The position numbers and the translations under genes are program-made. The notes beneath the pieces were generated by a model. That model saw nothing but the letters and a program-made list of their open reading frames with translations, searched no databases and was not told the origin of the DNA. A stretch of 6,721 nucleotides of DNA from the NCBI GenBank assembly GCA_030746295.1, contig JASLMY010000254.1:1-6721 (forward strand), given 5' to 3'. Origin of the DNA: Alphaproteobacteria bacterium. GTDB taxonomy: Bacteria > Pseudomonadota > Alphaproteobacteria > GCA-2731375. The first letter of the stretch is position 1. Every line of letters begins with the position of its first letter. Positions 1 through 4,898 of this stretch are shown here, in pieces.

Positions 1-506
1 AGCAGAGAATCCTCGAGGTCGGCGTCGGCACCGGCCTGTCGCTGCCGCGATATCGGGCCGATGCTCGTGTCGTCGGCATCGACGTCTCGCCCGAGATGCT
101 GCGCCGCGCCGGCCAGCGCGTCGCCGCGCATGCCTTGAGCCAAGTCGAGGCCTTGCACGAGATGGACGCGCAAGAGATGCGCTTTGCCGACGACAGTTTC
201 GATGCCGTTGTGGCGATGTACACGGTCTCCGCCGTGCCGGACGTCGCGCGGATGTTCGAGGAAATCAGGCGGGTCTGCGTGCCGGGCGGCCGCATCGTCG
301 TGGTCAACCACTTCGCCTCCAACAGCGGTCTCGCCGGATTGCTCGAGCGGATCATGGTGCCGCTGTCGTCGACGATCGGCTTTCGGCCGGACCTGGAGGA
401 GGGCGCCTTTCTCGAACTGGTAGGCGTCGGCGTGGAGGAGAGCCGGAAGATCAACATCTTCGGAAACCGAAAGCTGATACGATTGCGCAACACAGCCTCT
501 CCTTGA
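1..506 (+). CDS. pmtA: PmtA-like phosphatidylethanolamine N-methyltransferase, 5'-truncated by window edge
   Basis: A class I SAM-dependent methyltransferase, probably the cytoplasmic, membrane-associated enzyme that methylates phosphatidylethanolamine stepwise towards phosphatidylcholine. The frame is open from base 3 and ends at the TGA at 504-506, leaving 167 residues. Visible in it are SAM motif I (LEVGVGTGL, visible residues 4-12), the ribose-binding acid D27 in GIDVSPEML, a motif II/III region around FDAVVAMYTVSAVPD (66-80), PGG at 94-96 and NHF at 102-104. The LEVGVGTGLSLP and NHF wording is characteristic of the Rhodobacter/Sinorhizobium PmtA type rather than of UbiE-like enzymes. That family usually runs to about 200-215 residues with motif I near residue 45-55, so some 45 N-terminal residues should lie outside the window. 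A ubiquinone or other small-molecule methyltransferase is the main alternative. The fold is certain; the substrate is inferred from family resemblance. Confidence 0.8.
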   Translation, partial: QRILEVGVGTGLSLPRYRADARVVGIDVSPEMLRRAGQRVAAHALSQVEALHEMDAQEMRFADDSFDAVVAMYTVSAVPDVARMFEEIRRVCVPGGRIVVVNHFASNSGLAGLLERIMVPLSSTIGFRPDLEEGAFLELVGVGVEESRKINIFGNRKLIRLRNTASP

Positions 507-539
507 CGGCCCTTCCAAGTCGGCTGGCCATCGGCCGTC
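505..539 (+). terminator. Inverted repeat at pmtA stop, possible weak terminator
   Basis: GACGGCC (505-511) and GGCCGTC (533-539) are perfect 7-base complements around a 21-base loop, starting within the pmtA stop codon and ending 16 bases before the next start. There is no T-run after the stem, so it may instead act as an mRNA 3'-end stabiliser or have no role. Arms of this length can occur by chance in GC-rich DNA. Confidence 0.25.
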
Positions 540-555
540 GCTGCGCCAAAGAGCG

Positions 556-1653
556 ATGCCGAACCTCGTCGACCGGTTGAGCCTTCGCCGTATCGCCGCG
601 CTCGCGGCCTATGCGGGGCTGGGCTGCCTCGTTCCGGGCGTCTTCCTTCCCGCCCTCACCATCGGCCGCTTCGGCGACGAGGTCGGCTATTCGATCGTCG
701 ACACCGCGGTCGTCATGGCCAACACCGGCAGCTACGCGATCGCCACGATCATCGTCGTCTTCAGCATCCTGTTTCCCATATTCAAGCTCTTGGTGGCGCT
801 TCTCGTCGCCATGGCCCCGCCGTCGGCGCCCGAGTCCGCCGGCTATCGCCTGGTGGATTTTTGCTACCGCTTCGGCAAGCATTCGATGTTGGACGTCTTC
901 GTCATCGCCGTCTTCATCGTCGTCTACAAGGTGCAGGACGTCTTCACGGCGCGGGTCGAGTGGGGATTGTATTTTTTCATGGCCGGCATAGTGTTTTCCG
1001 TCGTCTCCGGCGGCGCTCTCGATTTCGATAGCCGACGGCGGGCCGCACTCGGAGGATCTGGTGGCGCGAATACGGATGACGGCGAAGGCGAGACCGCGGC
1101 GCCCGCGGATCGGCGCGCCATGACCGGCTACCGCTGGCTTCTGCCGGGCGCCCTGGCACTGCTCGTTGCCGGCCTGGCCGGGGCCTATCTGTCTCCCCAC
1201 GGCAGCGTCGAATCGATTCTCGTCAAGAAGGCGCCGGGCGTCGACCTTAAGATCATCTCCCTGCCGGATGCGCCCGACTATGCACTCGAGGTCCGCTTCA
1301 AGACCGGCGACGCGTATCGAACCGAGACCAAAGAGGACACGCCCATCGGCAACGGTATCCTCTTCGAGATGCCCCTCATCGCCCTTGACGACATCGCGGA
1401 GATCTCGATCTGGGAAGACAACTCGATCAGCGTCTCCAACGCCAAGATATCGGTCATCCCCGACCAGATCGTCGACCGGGTCATGGTCGCCAACACCCGC
1501 GCGCTGAAAGGCCAGAAGATCGAGTTCGAGCTAAATGGTAGCCATTCTCTGCAAAGGCTTTTGTCCTATGCCGCAATCGTCGTTGCGGCGCTAATGATCG
1601 TCATCGTCGGCGCGTTGTTCGTCTGGCAGAGGACGCACCGCGCAACCACCTGA
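556..1653 (+). CDS. PqiA-family inner-membrane protein with extra extracytoplasmic beta domain
   Basis: A 365-residue membrane protein whose first ~155 residues match one PqiA (paraquat-inducible protein A) membrane unit. Helices lie at about 14-34, 60-86, 112-127 and 136-155. The family signature FPIFKLLVALL is at 73-83, and GKHSMLDVFVIAVF at 107-120 corresponds to the G-x-W/H-S-M-x-D-V-F motif. The unit ends in the usual ALDFD at 154-158. A hydrophilic, probably cytoplasmic linker (159-190) leads to a fifth helix (193-212), a ~120-residue soluble beta-rich segment (213-335), a sixth helix (336-356) and a short basic tail. E. coli PqiA has two such units, each preceded by a Cys4 zinc ribbon; neither the second unit nor any zinc ribbon is present here. 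PqiA proteins work with MCE-type PqiB in inner-to-outer membrane lipid traffic, but no MCE gene is in the window. The start at 556 lies 49 bases after pmtA and has only a weak GAG-type ribosome site. Confidence 0.75.
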   Translation: MPNLVDRLSLRRIAALAAYAGLGCLVPGVFLPALTIGRFGDEVGYSIVDTAVVMANTGSYAIATIIVVFSILFPIFKLLVALLVAMAPPSAPESAGYRLVDFCYRFGKHSMLDVFVIAVFIVVYKVQDVFTARVEWGLYFFMAGIVFSVVSGGALDFDSRRRAALGGSGGANTDDGEGETAAPADRRAMTGYRWLLPGALALLVAGLAGAYLSPHGSVESILVKKAPGVDLKIISLPDAPDYALEVRFKTGDAYRTETKEDTPIGNGILFEMPLIALDDIAEISIWEDNSISVSNAKISVIPDQIVDRVMVANTRALKGQKIEFELNGSHSLQRLLSYAAIVVAALMIVIVGALFVWQRTHRATT

Positions 1654-1662
1654 ACGCATGAG

Positions 1663-1692
1663 CGTCGGCGACCGCAAACAGGGACGCCGACG
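1663..1692. terminator. Perfect 8-bp stem between convergent genes, possible bidirectional terminator
   Basis: CGTCGGCG (1663-1670) pairs perfectly with CGCCGACG (1685-1692) across a 14-base loop that could add a CC/GG pair. It starts 10 bases after the PqiA-like stop and lies in the 124-base gap shared with the convergent GIY-YIG gene, a natural place for termination from either side. No T-run follows on either strand, so it is not a classic intrinsic terminator. The rest of 1654-1777 holds nothing else I can support. Confidence 0.35.
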
Positions 1693-1777
1693 GCAGTCAT
1701 AACGAAATCACTATTGGCCGCCCGTGCCATGGTGTTGGCGGCGCGGCAGGCCGGCGTTGCCGAGTGCAACGAAGCCG

Positions 1778-2020
1778 CTACCACAATCGCCTGTTGGCGA
1801 AGGCCTTGCCGGAGCCGGACTTCAGGTAGTGTTCGAATTCCTGTGCGCGTCGCTTGTCAGCAAAGGCGTGATAGCTGACCAGCTTCCACGGTTTGTATTT
1901 CGCAGTGTGGACCGAGCCGCCAGCGTTGTGCGTGGCAATTCGTTCCTTTAGGTCCGTAGTGAACCCGACGTACCGCTGCTCAGGAAACCTCTCGCTCTTG
2001 ACGAGGTAGACGTAGAACAT
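1778..2020 (-). CDS. Small GIY-YIG nuclease-family protein (COG2827/YhbQ-like)
   Basis: An 80-residue single-domain GIY-YIG protein. MFYVYLVKS carries the GIY-equivalent (VYL, residues 4-6), and RYVGFT carries the YIG-equivalent (Y17-V18-G19). R27 in LKERIATHN is in the position of the catalytic arginine. E63 in FEHYLK is the likely metal-binding glutamate, with the usual lysine four residues on. The tail SGSGKAFANRRLW is typical of a widespread alphaproteobacterial subfamily. The family's fold is that of a metal-dependent nuclease, but for these stand-alone small members substrate and role are poorly established; DNA repair or processing has been suggested. The start at 2020 is chosen because an AAGGA site sits 7 bases upstream and homologous proteins begin at M-x-Y-V-Y; the frame stays open upstream to 2053. 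It is convergent with the PqiA-like gene and lies downstream of tRNA-Ser on the same strand, so it may be read from the tRNA transcript. Confidence 0.85.
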   Translation of the reverse strand: MFYVYLVKSERFPEQRYVGFTTDLKERIATHNAGGSVHTAKYKPWKLVSYHAFADKRRAQEFEHYLKSGSGKAFANRRLW

Positions 2021-2134
2021 CGTGCGTTCCTTGCATCGGCTCTCCTTCGCCAAGGCTACGGAGGGCAGCTTCGCTCTACTCTCGCTCCGACTATCTTACT
2101 GGCGTAAGCCAGCCGAAGCTCGAAGAGCAAAGGC
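2021..2134 (-). repeat. Inverted-repeat-rich spacer between tRNA-Ser and GIY-YIG gene, possible dispersed intergenic repeat
   Basis: This stretch has no convincing gene. Near the GIY-YIG end it carries the segment 2046-2075 (TTCGC, then CCAAGGCT, CGGAGGGC and TTCGC again, with TTCGC as short direct repeats at both ends). Near the tRNA end it carries a long hairpin at 2108-2138. Its wording resembles the low-complexity leaders I recall lying upstream of small GIY-YIG genes in many alphaproteobacteria, where they are often mistranslated as N-terminal extensions. That resemblance is from memory and was not searched. Only one copy is present in this window, so repetitiveness is inferred. Confidence 0.4.
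2028..2032 (-). promoter_or_regulatory. Ribosome binding site deciding the GIY-YIG start
   Basis: On the minus strand AAGGA lies 7 bases before the ATG at 2020-2018. It favours that ATG over the in-frame ATG at 2053, which would add 11 residues (MAKESRCKERT) lacking any family resemblance. Confidence 0.6.
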
Positions 2135-2138
2135 TGGC
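2108..2138 (-). other. Near-perfect hairpin in the tRNA-Ser trailer that includes the CCA end
   Basis: On the plus strand GCCAGCC (2108-2114) pairs with GGCTGGC (2132-2138). An inner GCTC (2118-2121) pairs with GAGC (2125-2128), separated by symmetric 3-base internal loops (GAA / AAA), with a GAA triloop. The minus-strand transcript forms the same structure. The outer arm consists of G73 and CCA of the tRNA plus the next three bases. A second, smaller hairpin, CTGGC (2099-2103) with GCCAG (2108-2112) around GTAA, uses the same arm, so the two are mutually exclusive. It could be a termination or 3'-processing element; there is no T-run. Confidence 0.5.
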
Positions 2139-2224
2139 GGAGGGGGAGGGATTCGAACCCCCGGGCCTGTCGCCAGGCCAACGGTTTTCAAAACCGCCGC
2201 ATTCGACCACTCTGCCACCCCTCC
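2135..2224 (-). tRNA. tRNA-Ser (anticodon UGA)
   Basis: A complete 90-base type II tRNA with encoded CCA. The acceptor GGAGGGG (2224-2218) pairs with CCCCTCC (2145-2139), followed by discriminator G at 2138 and CCA at 2137-2135. The anticodon loop TTTGAAA (2192-2186) is closed by GCGGT/ACCGT. The anticodon TGA at 2190-2188 reads UCA and other UCN serine codons. The long variable arm GGCCTG-GCGA-CAGGCC is typical of class II serine tRNAs. The T arm has GGGGG, loop TTCGAAT and CCCTC. No convincing promoter is visible in the GC-rich DNA upstream of it. It is divergent from the lipoprotein gene and precedes the GIY-YIG gene. Confidence 0.97.
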
Positions 2225-2373
2225 TCGATTCGCCACCCGCGGCGGCAGGGTCCGGCGCGGCCGGATGTGGGTGCCGCCGGGCAAACATCGGGCGCCGACT
2301 CCCTAACCCGCCCATTGGGGGCCTGTCCACCGATTCCGAGCCGGCCTGGCGCCAAGGCCCAGTAGGAAAGGGC

Positions 2374-2400
2374 TTGCCCGATCCGGCCATCTCCTATAGC
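2374..2400 (+). promoter_or_regulatory. Weak sigma70-like promoter candidate for the lipoprotein/mltB genes
   Basis: TTGCCC (2374-2379) and TATAGC (2395-2400) resemble -35 and -10 boxes but are spaced by 15 bases, shorter than the usual 16-18. It sits 68 bases before the lipoprotein start, immediately upstream of a perfect palindrome. Position supports it more than sequence does. Confidence 0.25.
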
Positions 2401-2412
2401 TGCTGGCTGGCT

Positions 2413-2428
2413 CTCCGGTCGACCGGAG
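2413..2428. promoter_or_regulatory. Perfect 16-base palindrome, candidate operator
   Basis: CTCCGGTC (2413-2420) is followed directly by its exact reverse complement GACCGGAG (2421-2428). It begins 13 bases after the candidate -10 box and ends 39 bases before the lipoprotein start. That is where a dimeric repressor would block transcription. The absence of any spacer argues against an RNA hairpin, which needs a loop. No regulator gene is in the window to pair with it. Confidence 0.4.
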
Positions 2429-2467
2429 GCCCCCTTGTCGATGGCGGCGAACGGAGGAAAGGCCGAC

Positions 2468-2713
2468 ATGGCGCGATCTTGGTTCGGGCTCGGGCTCCTC
2501 GCGGCCCTGGTGCTGATCGCCGGCTGCGCGCAGGAGGCGGCGGAGCCGCAAGGGCCGACGCCGCGGATGGCGGATGCCTGTCAACTGCGCAAGTGCGTCT
2601 GCGTCAGCACCAAGTTCCTCTTCTTTAGCGCGCTGGACCGCAAGCCGCCCGAATGGCGCACCAACGGCGAGGCCTATTGCCCCGACGACCACTCCCTGAC
2701 CTTTGCGGACTAG
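2468..2713 (+). CDS. Small cysteine-rich lipoprotein of unknown function
   Basis: An 81-residue protein I do not recognise. Residues 1-19 are a lipoprotein signal peptide: basic R3, hydrophobic 5-18, and lipobox LIAG-C with lipidated Cys20. The mature part starts AQEAAEPQGPTPRM, a short flexible tether. A compact segment follows with C38, the pair C43-V-C45, and C71 within YCPDD, enough for two disulfides or a small metal site in the periplasm. Residue 21 is Ala, not Asp, so the Lol system should send it to the outer membrane if E. coli rules hold. The start at 2468 is chosen for the signal peptide and the GGAGG at 2453-2457; a frame extension to 2435 would bury the signal sequence. It ends 14 bases before the lytic transglycosylase gene and is probably co-transcribed with it, which suggests an envelope role but proves none. 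Confidence 0.75.
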   Translation: MARSWFGLGLLAALVLIAGCAQEAAEPQGPTPRMADACQLRKCVCVSTKFLFFSALDRKPPEWRTNGEAYCPDDHSLTFAD

Positions 2714-2727
2714 CGAGGCCCCATCAC

Positions 2728-3723
2728 ATGTCGAGCGCGATGATGTCGATCCTCCGCCGCCTGCCGGCCTTGGTCCTGCTCCTATCGGCACTCTCTTCGG
2801 GGGCGACGCCGGCAACGGCGGCGGCCTTTCCCGAGTGGCTGAAGGCCTTCAAGGCCGAGGCGTTGGCCAAGGGGATCAGGGCCGAGACCTTGGACCGGGC
2901 TTTCGACGGCGTCACCCCGATCGCGCGGGTCATCGAGTTGGACCGCAAGCAGCCGGAATCGACGATGACGTTTCGCCAATACCAGGAGCGCGTCGTCACG
3001 CCGGCCAGAATCGCCGCCGCGCGCGAGCGCTATCGCCTACACCGCGACCTGCTGCGCCGAATCGGCCGGAAGTTCGGCGTCCAGCCGCGCTATATCGTCG
3101 CACTGTGGGGCATCGAGAGCGATTTCGGCCGCCGCACCGGCGGATTTTCGGTGATCGCGGCACTCGCCACCCTGGCGCACGACGGTCGCCGCAGCAGCTA
3201 TTTCAGGGGCGAGCTGTTGAACGCCCTCAAGGTCCTGCAAGGCGGCCATATCGACATCCAGAACATGACCGGCTCGTGGGCCGGCGCGATGGGGCAGAGC
3301 CAGTTCATGCCGTCGAGCTTCCTCGCCTATGCCTTCGACTACGACGGCGACGGCCGACGCGACATTTGGACCACACCGGCCGACGTCTTCGCCTCTGCAG
3401 CCAACTACCTGGCGCGCTCGGGCTGGCGCGGCGATCAGACCTGGGGCCGCCGGGTGCGCCTGCCGGCGGGCTTCGATGCCTCTCTCGTCGACATGAAAGT
3501 GCGCAAATACCTCGACGAGTGGCAGCGCCTGGGCGTCCGCCAGGCGGACGGCAGCGATCTACCGACAAAGCGTCTCAAGGCCTCGCTGGTGCTGCCGGAG
3601 AGAGGCGGGGGCGGCCCCGCCTACCTCGTCTACAAGAACTACCGGACCATTTTGAAATGGAACCGCTCCAACTACTTCGCCCTGGCCGTGAGCCGCCTGT
3701 CGGACGCCATCGTCCAACCCTAG
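2728..3723 (+). CDS. mltB: MltB-family lytic murein transglycosylase (GH103, SLT_2)
   Basis: A 331-residue exported enzyme that cleaves the MurNAc-GlcNAc bond of peptidoglycan without water, leaving 1,6-anhydroMurNAc ends. A Sec signal peptide spans about 1-32 (RR, hydrophobic 12-21, ATPATAAA). No lipobox is visible, so unlike E. coli MltB it should be soluble in the periplasm. The catalytic glutamate is E130 in ALWGIESDFG (125-134). GSWAGAMGQSQFMPSSF (182-198) is the signature substrate-groove segment. DYDGDGRRD (204-212) matches the EF-hand-like calcium loop known from Slt35. WNRSNYFALAVSRLSD (311-326) closes the fold. Many alphaproteobacterial members carry a C-terminal peptidoglycan-binding domain; this one ends without it. 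The start at 2728 has GAGG at 2715-2718; ATGs at 2740 and 2743 are also possible. The family call is firm; orthology to E. coli mltB specifically is not shown. Confidence 0.93.
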   Translation: MSSAMMSILRRLPALVLLLSALSSGATPATAAAFPEWLKAFKAEALAKGIRAETLDRAFDGVTPIARVIELDRKQPESTMTFRQYQERVVTPARIAAARERYRLHRDLLRRIGRKFGVQPRYIVALWGIESDFGRRTGGFSVIAALATLAHDGRRSSYFRGELLNALKVLQGGHIDIQNMTGSWAGAMGQSQFMPSSFLAYAFDYDGDGRRDIWTTPADVFASAANYLARSGWRGDQTWGRRVRLPAGFDASLVDMKVRKYLDEWQRLGVRQADGSDLPTKRLKASLVLPERGGGGPAYLVYKNYRTILKWNRSNYFALAVSRLSDAIVQP

Positions 3724-3763
3724 GCATCGAAGGGACCCGAAACGGAGGCCCCCAAAAGGATGC

Positions 3764-3792
3764 TTGTCCGAAGACCGCGACGCGGCTAGATT
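3764..3792 (+). promoter_or_regulatory. Candidate sigma70-type promoter for rlpA
   Basis: TTGTCC (3764-3769) and TAGATT (3787-3792) each match the consensus at four of six positions and are spaced by exactly 17 bases. Transcription would start near 3799-3801, about 30 bases before the rlpA start. The 106-base gap after the mltB stop is the longest within the rightward gene set, so a separate promoter here is reasonable. Confidence 0.4.
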
Positions 3793-3800
3793 TACAACAT

Positions 3801-3826
3801 GTGTCTTCCAACAGTCATCGAGACAC
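3801..3826 (+). promoter_or_regulatory. Short hairpin occupying the rlpA leader
   Basis: GTGTCT (3801-3806) pairs perfectly with AGACAC (3821-3826) around a 14-base loop. It ends 3 bases before the first ATG of rlpA, so folding would cover the ribosome-entry region, where only a weak GAGA sits. A chance stem of six pairs is possible. Confidence 0.25.
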
Positions 3827-3829
3827 GAA

Positions 3830-4807
3830 ATGATGGGGTATAGGACGGCAATTCTTTTGGCGGGCATGATCGTCGGCCTGACCGCCTGCGCCGAGGCGCA
3901 ACTCGCGGTGCACACCGCCAAGTCGGTGATCCACGAGGACGACGAGCGCACCAGAGCCGCGAACGACGCCGGCCCCGTCAAGGTCGGCAAGCCCTACAAG
4001 GTGGCGGGGCTTTGGTACTATCCCAAGCGGCAGCCGGGCTATGACAAGACCGGTATCGCGTCGTGGTACGGCGAGCCCTTTCACGGCCGCAAGACCGCGA
4101 ACGGCGAGCGCTTCGACATGAACGCGCTGACCGCGGCGCACAAGACCTTGCCCATGCCCTCGCGGGTCAGGGTGACCAACCTCTCCAACGGGCGCTCGAT
4201 CATGTTGCGGGTCAACGACCGCGGGCCCTTCGCGCACGGGCGCATCATCGATGTCTCGCGCCGCGGCGCCCAGCTTCTCGGCTTTGAGAAGGCGGGCACG
4301 GCCAAGGTGCGGGTGACCCTGGTCGGCGGCCAAGAGAAGGGGGTCGCGACCGTGCCGAAGCCGGTGACGACGGCCGCCGAGCGGCGCGCCCTACCGGCGC
4401 TGCCGCAGGACACGGTAAGGGCGGAAACGCTGCCGCCGCCCAAGGGCACCCCGCCGGCCCCGGTCGAGCCGGTCGCGGCCGCGCCGGCCCGGGTCGCCAC
4501 TGCCGGCCCCAGAAGCGAGCCGGCAGCTGCAAAGGCAAAGCCCGAGACCAAGAAGGTCGAGGTCCTGCCGGTCAAGCCGAGCAACATTTTCGTCCAGGCC
4601 GGCGCCTTTCTGCGCTACGACAACGCCAACCGGTTGCGAGCCCGGCTGGCCAGCCTCGGGCCGACGAAAATCACCACTGTCCTGCTCGAGAACCAGGAGT
4701 TCTTCCGGGTTCGGCTGGGGCCCTTGTCGACGGTCCCCGACGCCGACCGCATGTTGGCGCAAGTCATCGCCAGCGGCTTGAAGGATGCCCGCATCATCGT
4801 CGACTGA
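3830..4807 (+). CDS. rlpA: Septal ring lytic transglycosylase RlpA (DPBB + SPOR lipoprotein)
   Basis: A 325-residue outer-membrane lipoprotein. The lipobox LTAC gives lipidated Cys20. The double-psi beta-barrel domain runs from GIASWYGEPFHGRKTANGE (about 75-93) to about 165. It contains the two residues shown to be needed for catalysis in Pseudomonas aeruginosa RlpA: the histidine of AAHKTLP (H104) and the aspartate of VNDRGPF (D130). A low-complexity Pro/Ala/Lys linker (about 168-250) leads to a C-terminal SPOR domain (252-324, NIFVQAGAF to ARIIVD) that targets the septum by binding glycan stripped of peptides. In P. aeruginosa RlpA cuts such denuded glycan; in E. coli the protein appears inactive, but here both residues are kept. 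Two adjacent ATGs (3830 and 3833) are possible starts; a frame extension to 3764 would displace the signal peptide. It lies upstream of the carboxypeptidase gene. Confidence 0.93.
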   Translation: MMGYRTAILLAGMIVGLTACAEAQLAVHTAKSVIHEDDERTRAANDAGPVKVGKPYKVAGLWYYPKRQPGYDKTGIASWYGEPFHGRKTANGERFDMNALTAAHKTLPMPSRVRVTNLSNGRSIMLRVNDRGPFAHGRIIDVSRRGAQLLGFEKAGTAKVRVTLVGGQEKGVATVPKPVTTAAERRALPALPQDTVRAETLPPPKGTPPAPVEPVAAAPARVATAGPRSEPAAAKAKPETKKVEVLPVKPSNIFVQAGAFLRYDNANRLRARLASLGPTKITTVLLENQEFFRVRLGPLSTVPDADRMLAQVIASGLKDARIIVD

Positions 4808-4898
4808 AGCCGCCGGTACCCGGATGCCACCCCCGCGCGGACGGGCCAATGTGGCGGCGAGGTTGACGCCAGACCCAGGATCGGATGAAAGTCGGACC

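Larger units (their letters stand above)
2225..2467. other. Divergent intergenic region between tRNA-Ser and lipoprotein gene
   Basis: A 243-base gap without a credible gene; the reading frames crossing it are low-complexity products of GC richness. It should contain the tRNA promoter reading left and the promoter of the envelope genes reading right. Visible are an imperfect palindrome at 2343-2359 around TGGCGCCA, a possible promoter at 2374-2400, a perfect 16-base palindrome at 2413-2428 and a GGAGG ribosome site at 2453-2457. Confidence 0.7.

Noticed and set aside
451..1200. 249-codon minus-strand frame opposite the PqiA-like gene
   Set aside because: The plus-strand product has family motifs and membrane helices; the antisense product is Asp/Arg/Gly-rich noise.
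2135..2224. tRNA 3' end as an attachment site of an integrated element
   Set aside because: No second copy of the tRNA end, integrase or phage gene is visible in the window, so there is no support for an integrated island here.
2225..2330. Promoter for tRNA-Ser on the minus strand
   Set aside because: I looked for -35/-10 pairs with 16-18 base spacing; the best has a fair -35 (TGGACA) but a -10 without the key bases, so I do not call it.
2022..2390. Several frames over the tRNA and its flanks on both strands
   Set aside because: They run through a clear tRNA-Ser and repeat-like spacer, and their peptides are the familiar mistranslation of tRNA sequence.
2703..3833. 376-codon plus-strand frame overlapping mltB
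   Set aside because: Out of frame with the clear MltB protein; its translation is Arg/Pro-rich low complexity with no motif.
4808..4898. Separate promoter or terminator between rlpA and the carboxypeptidase gene
   Set aside because: Only short, widely spaced complementary runs (GCCGCC/GGCGGC) and no AT-rich -10 box were seen; not above chance for this base composition.
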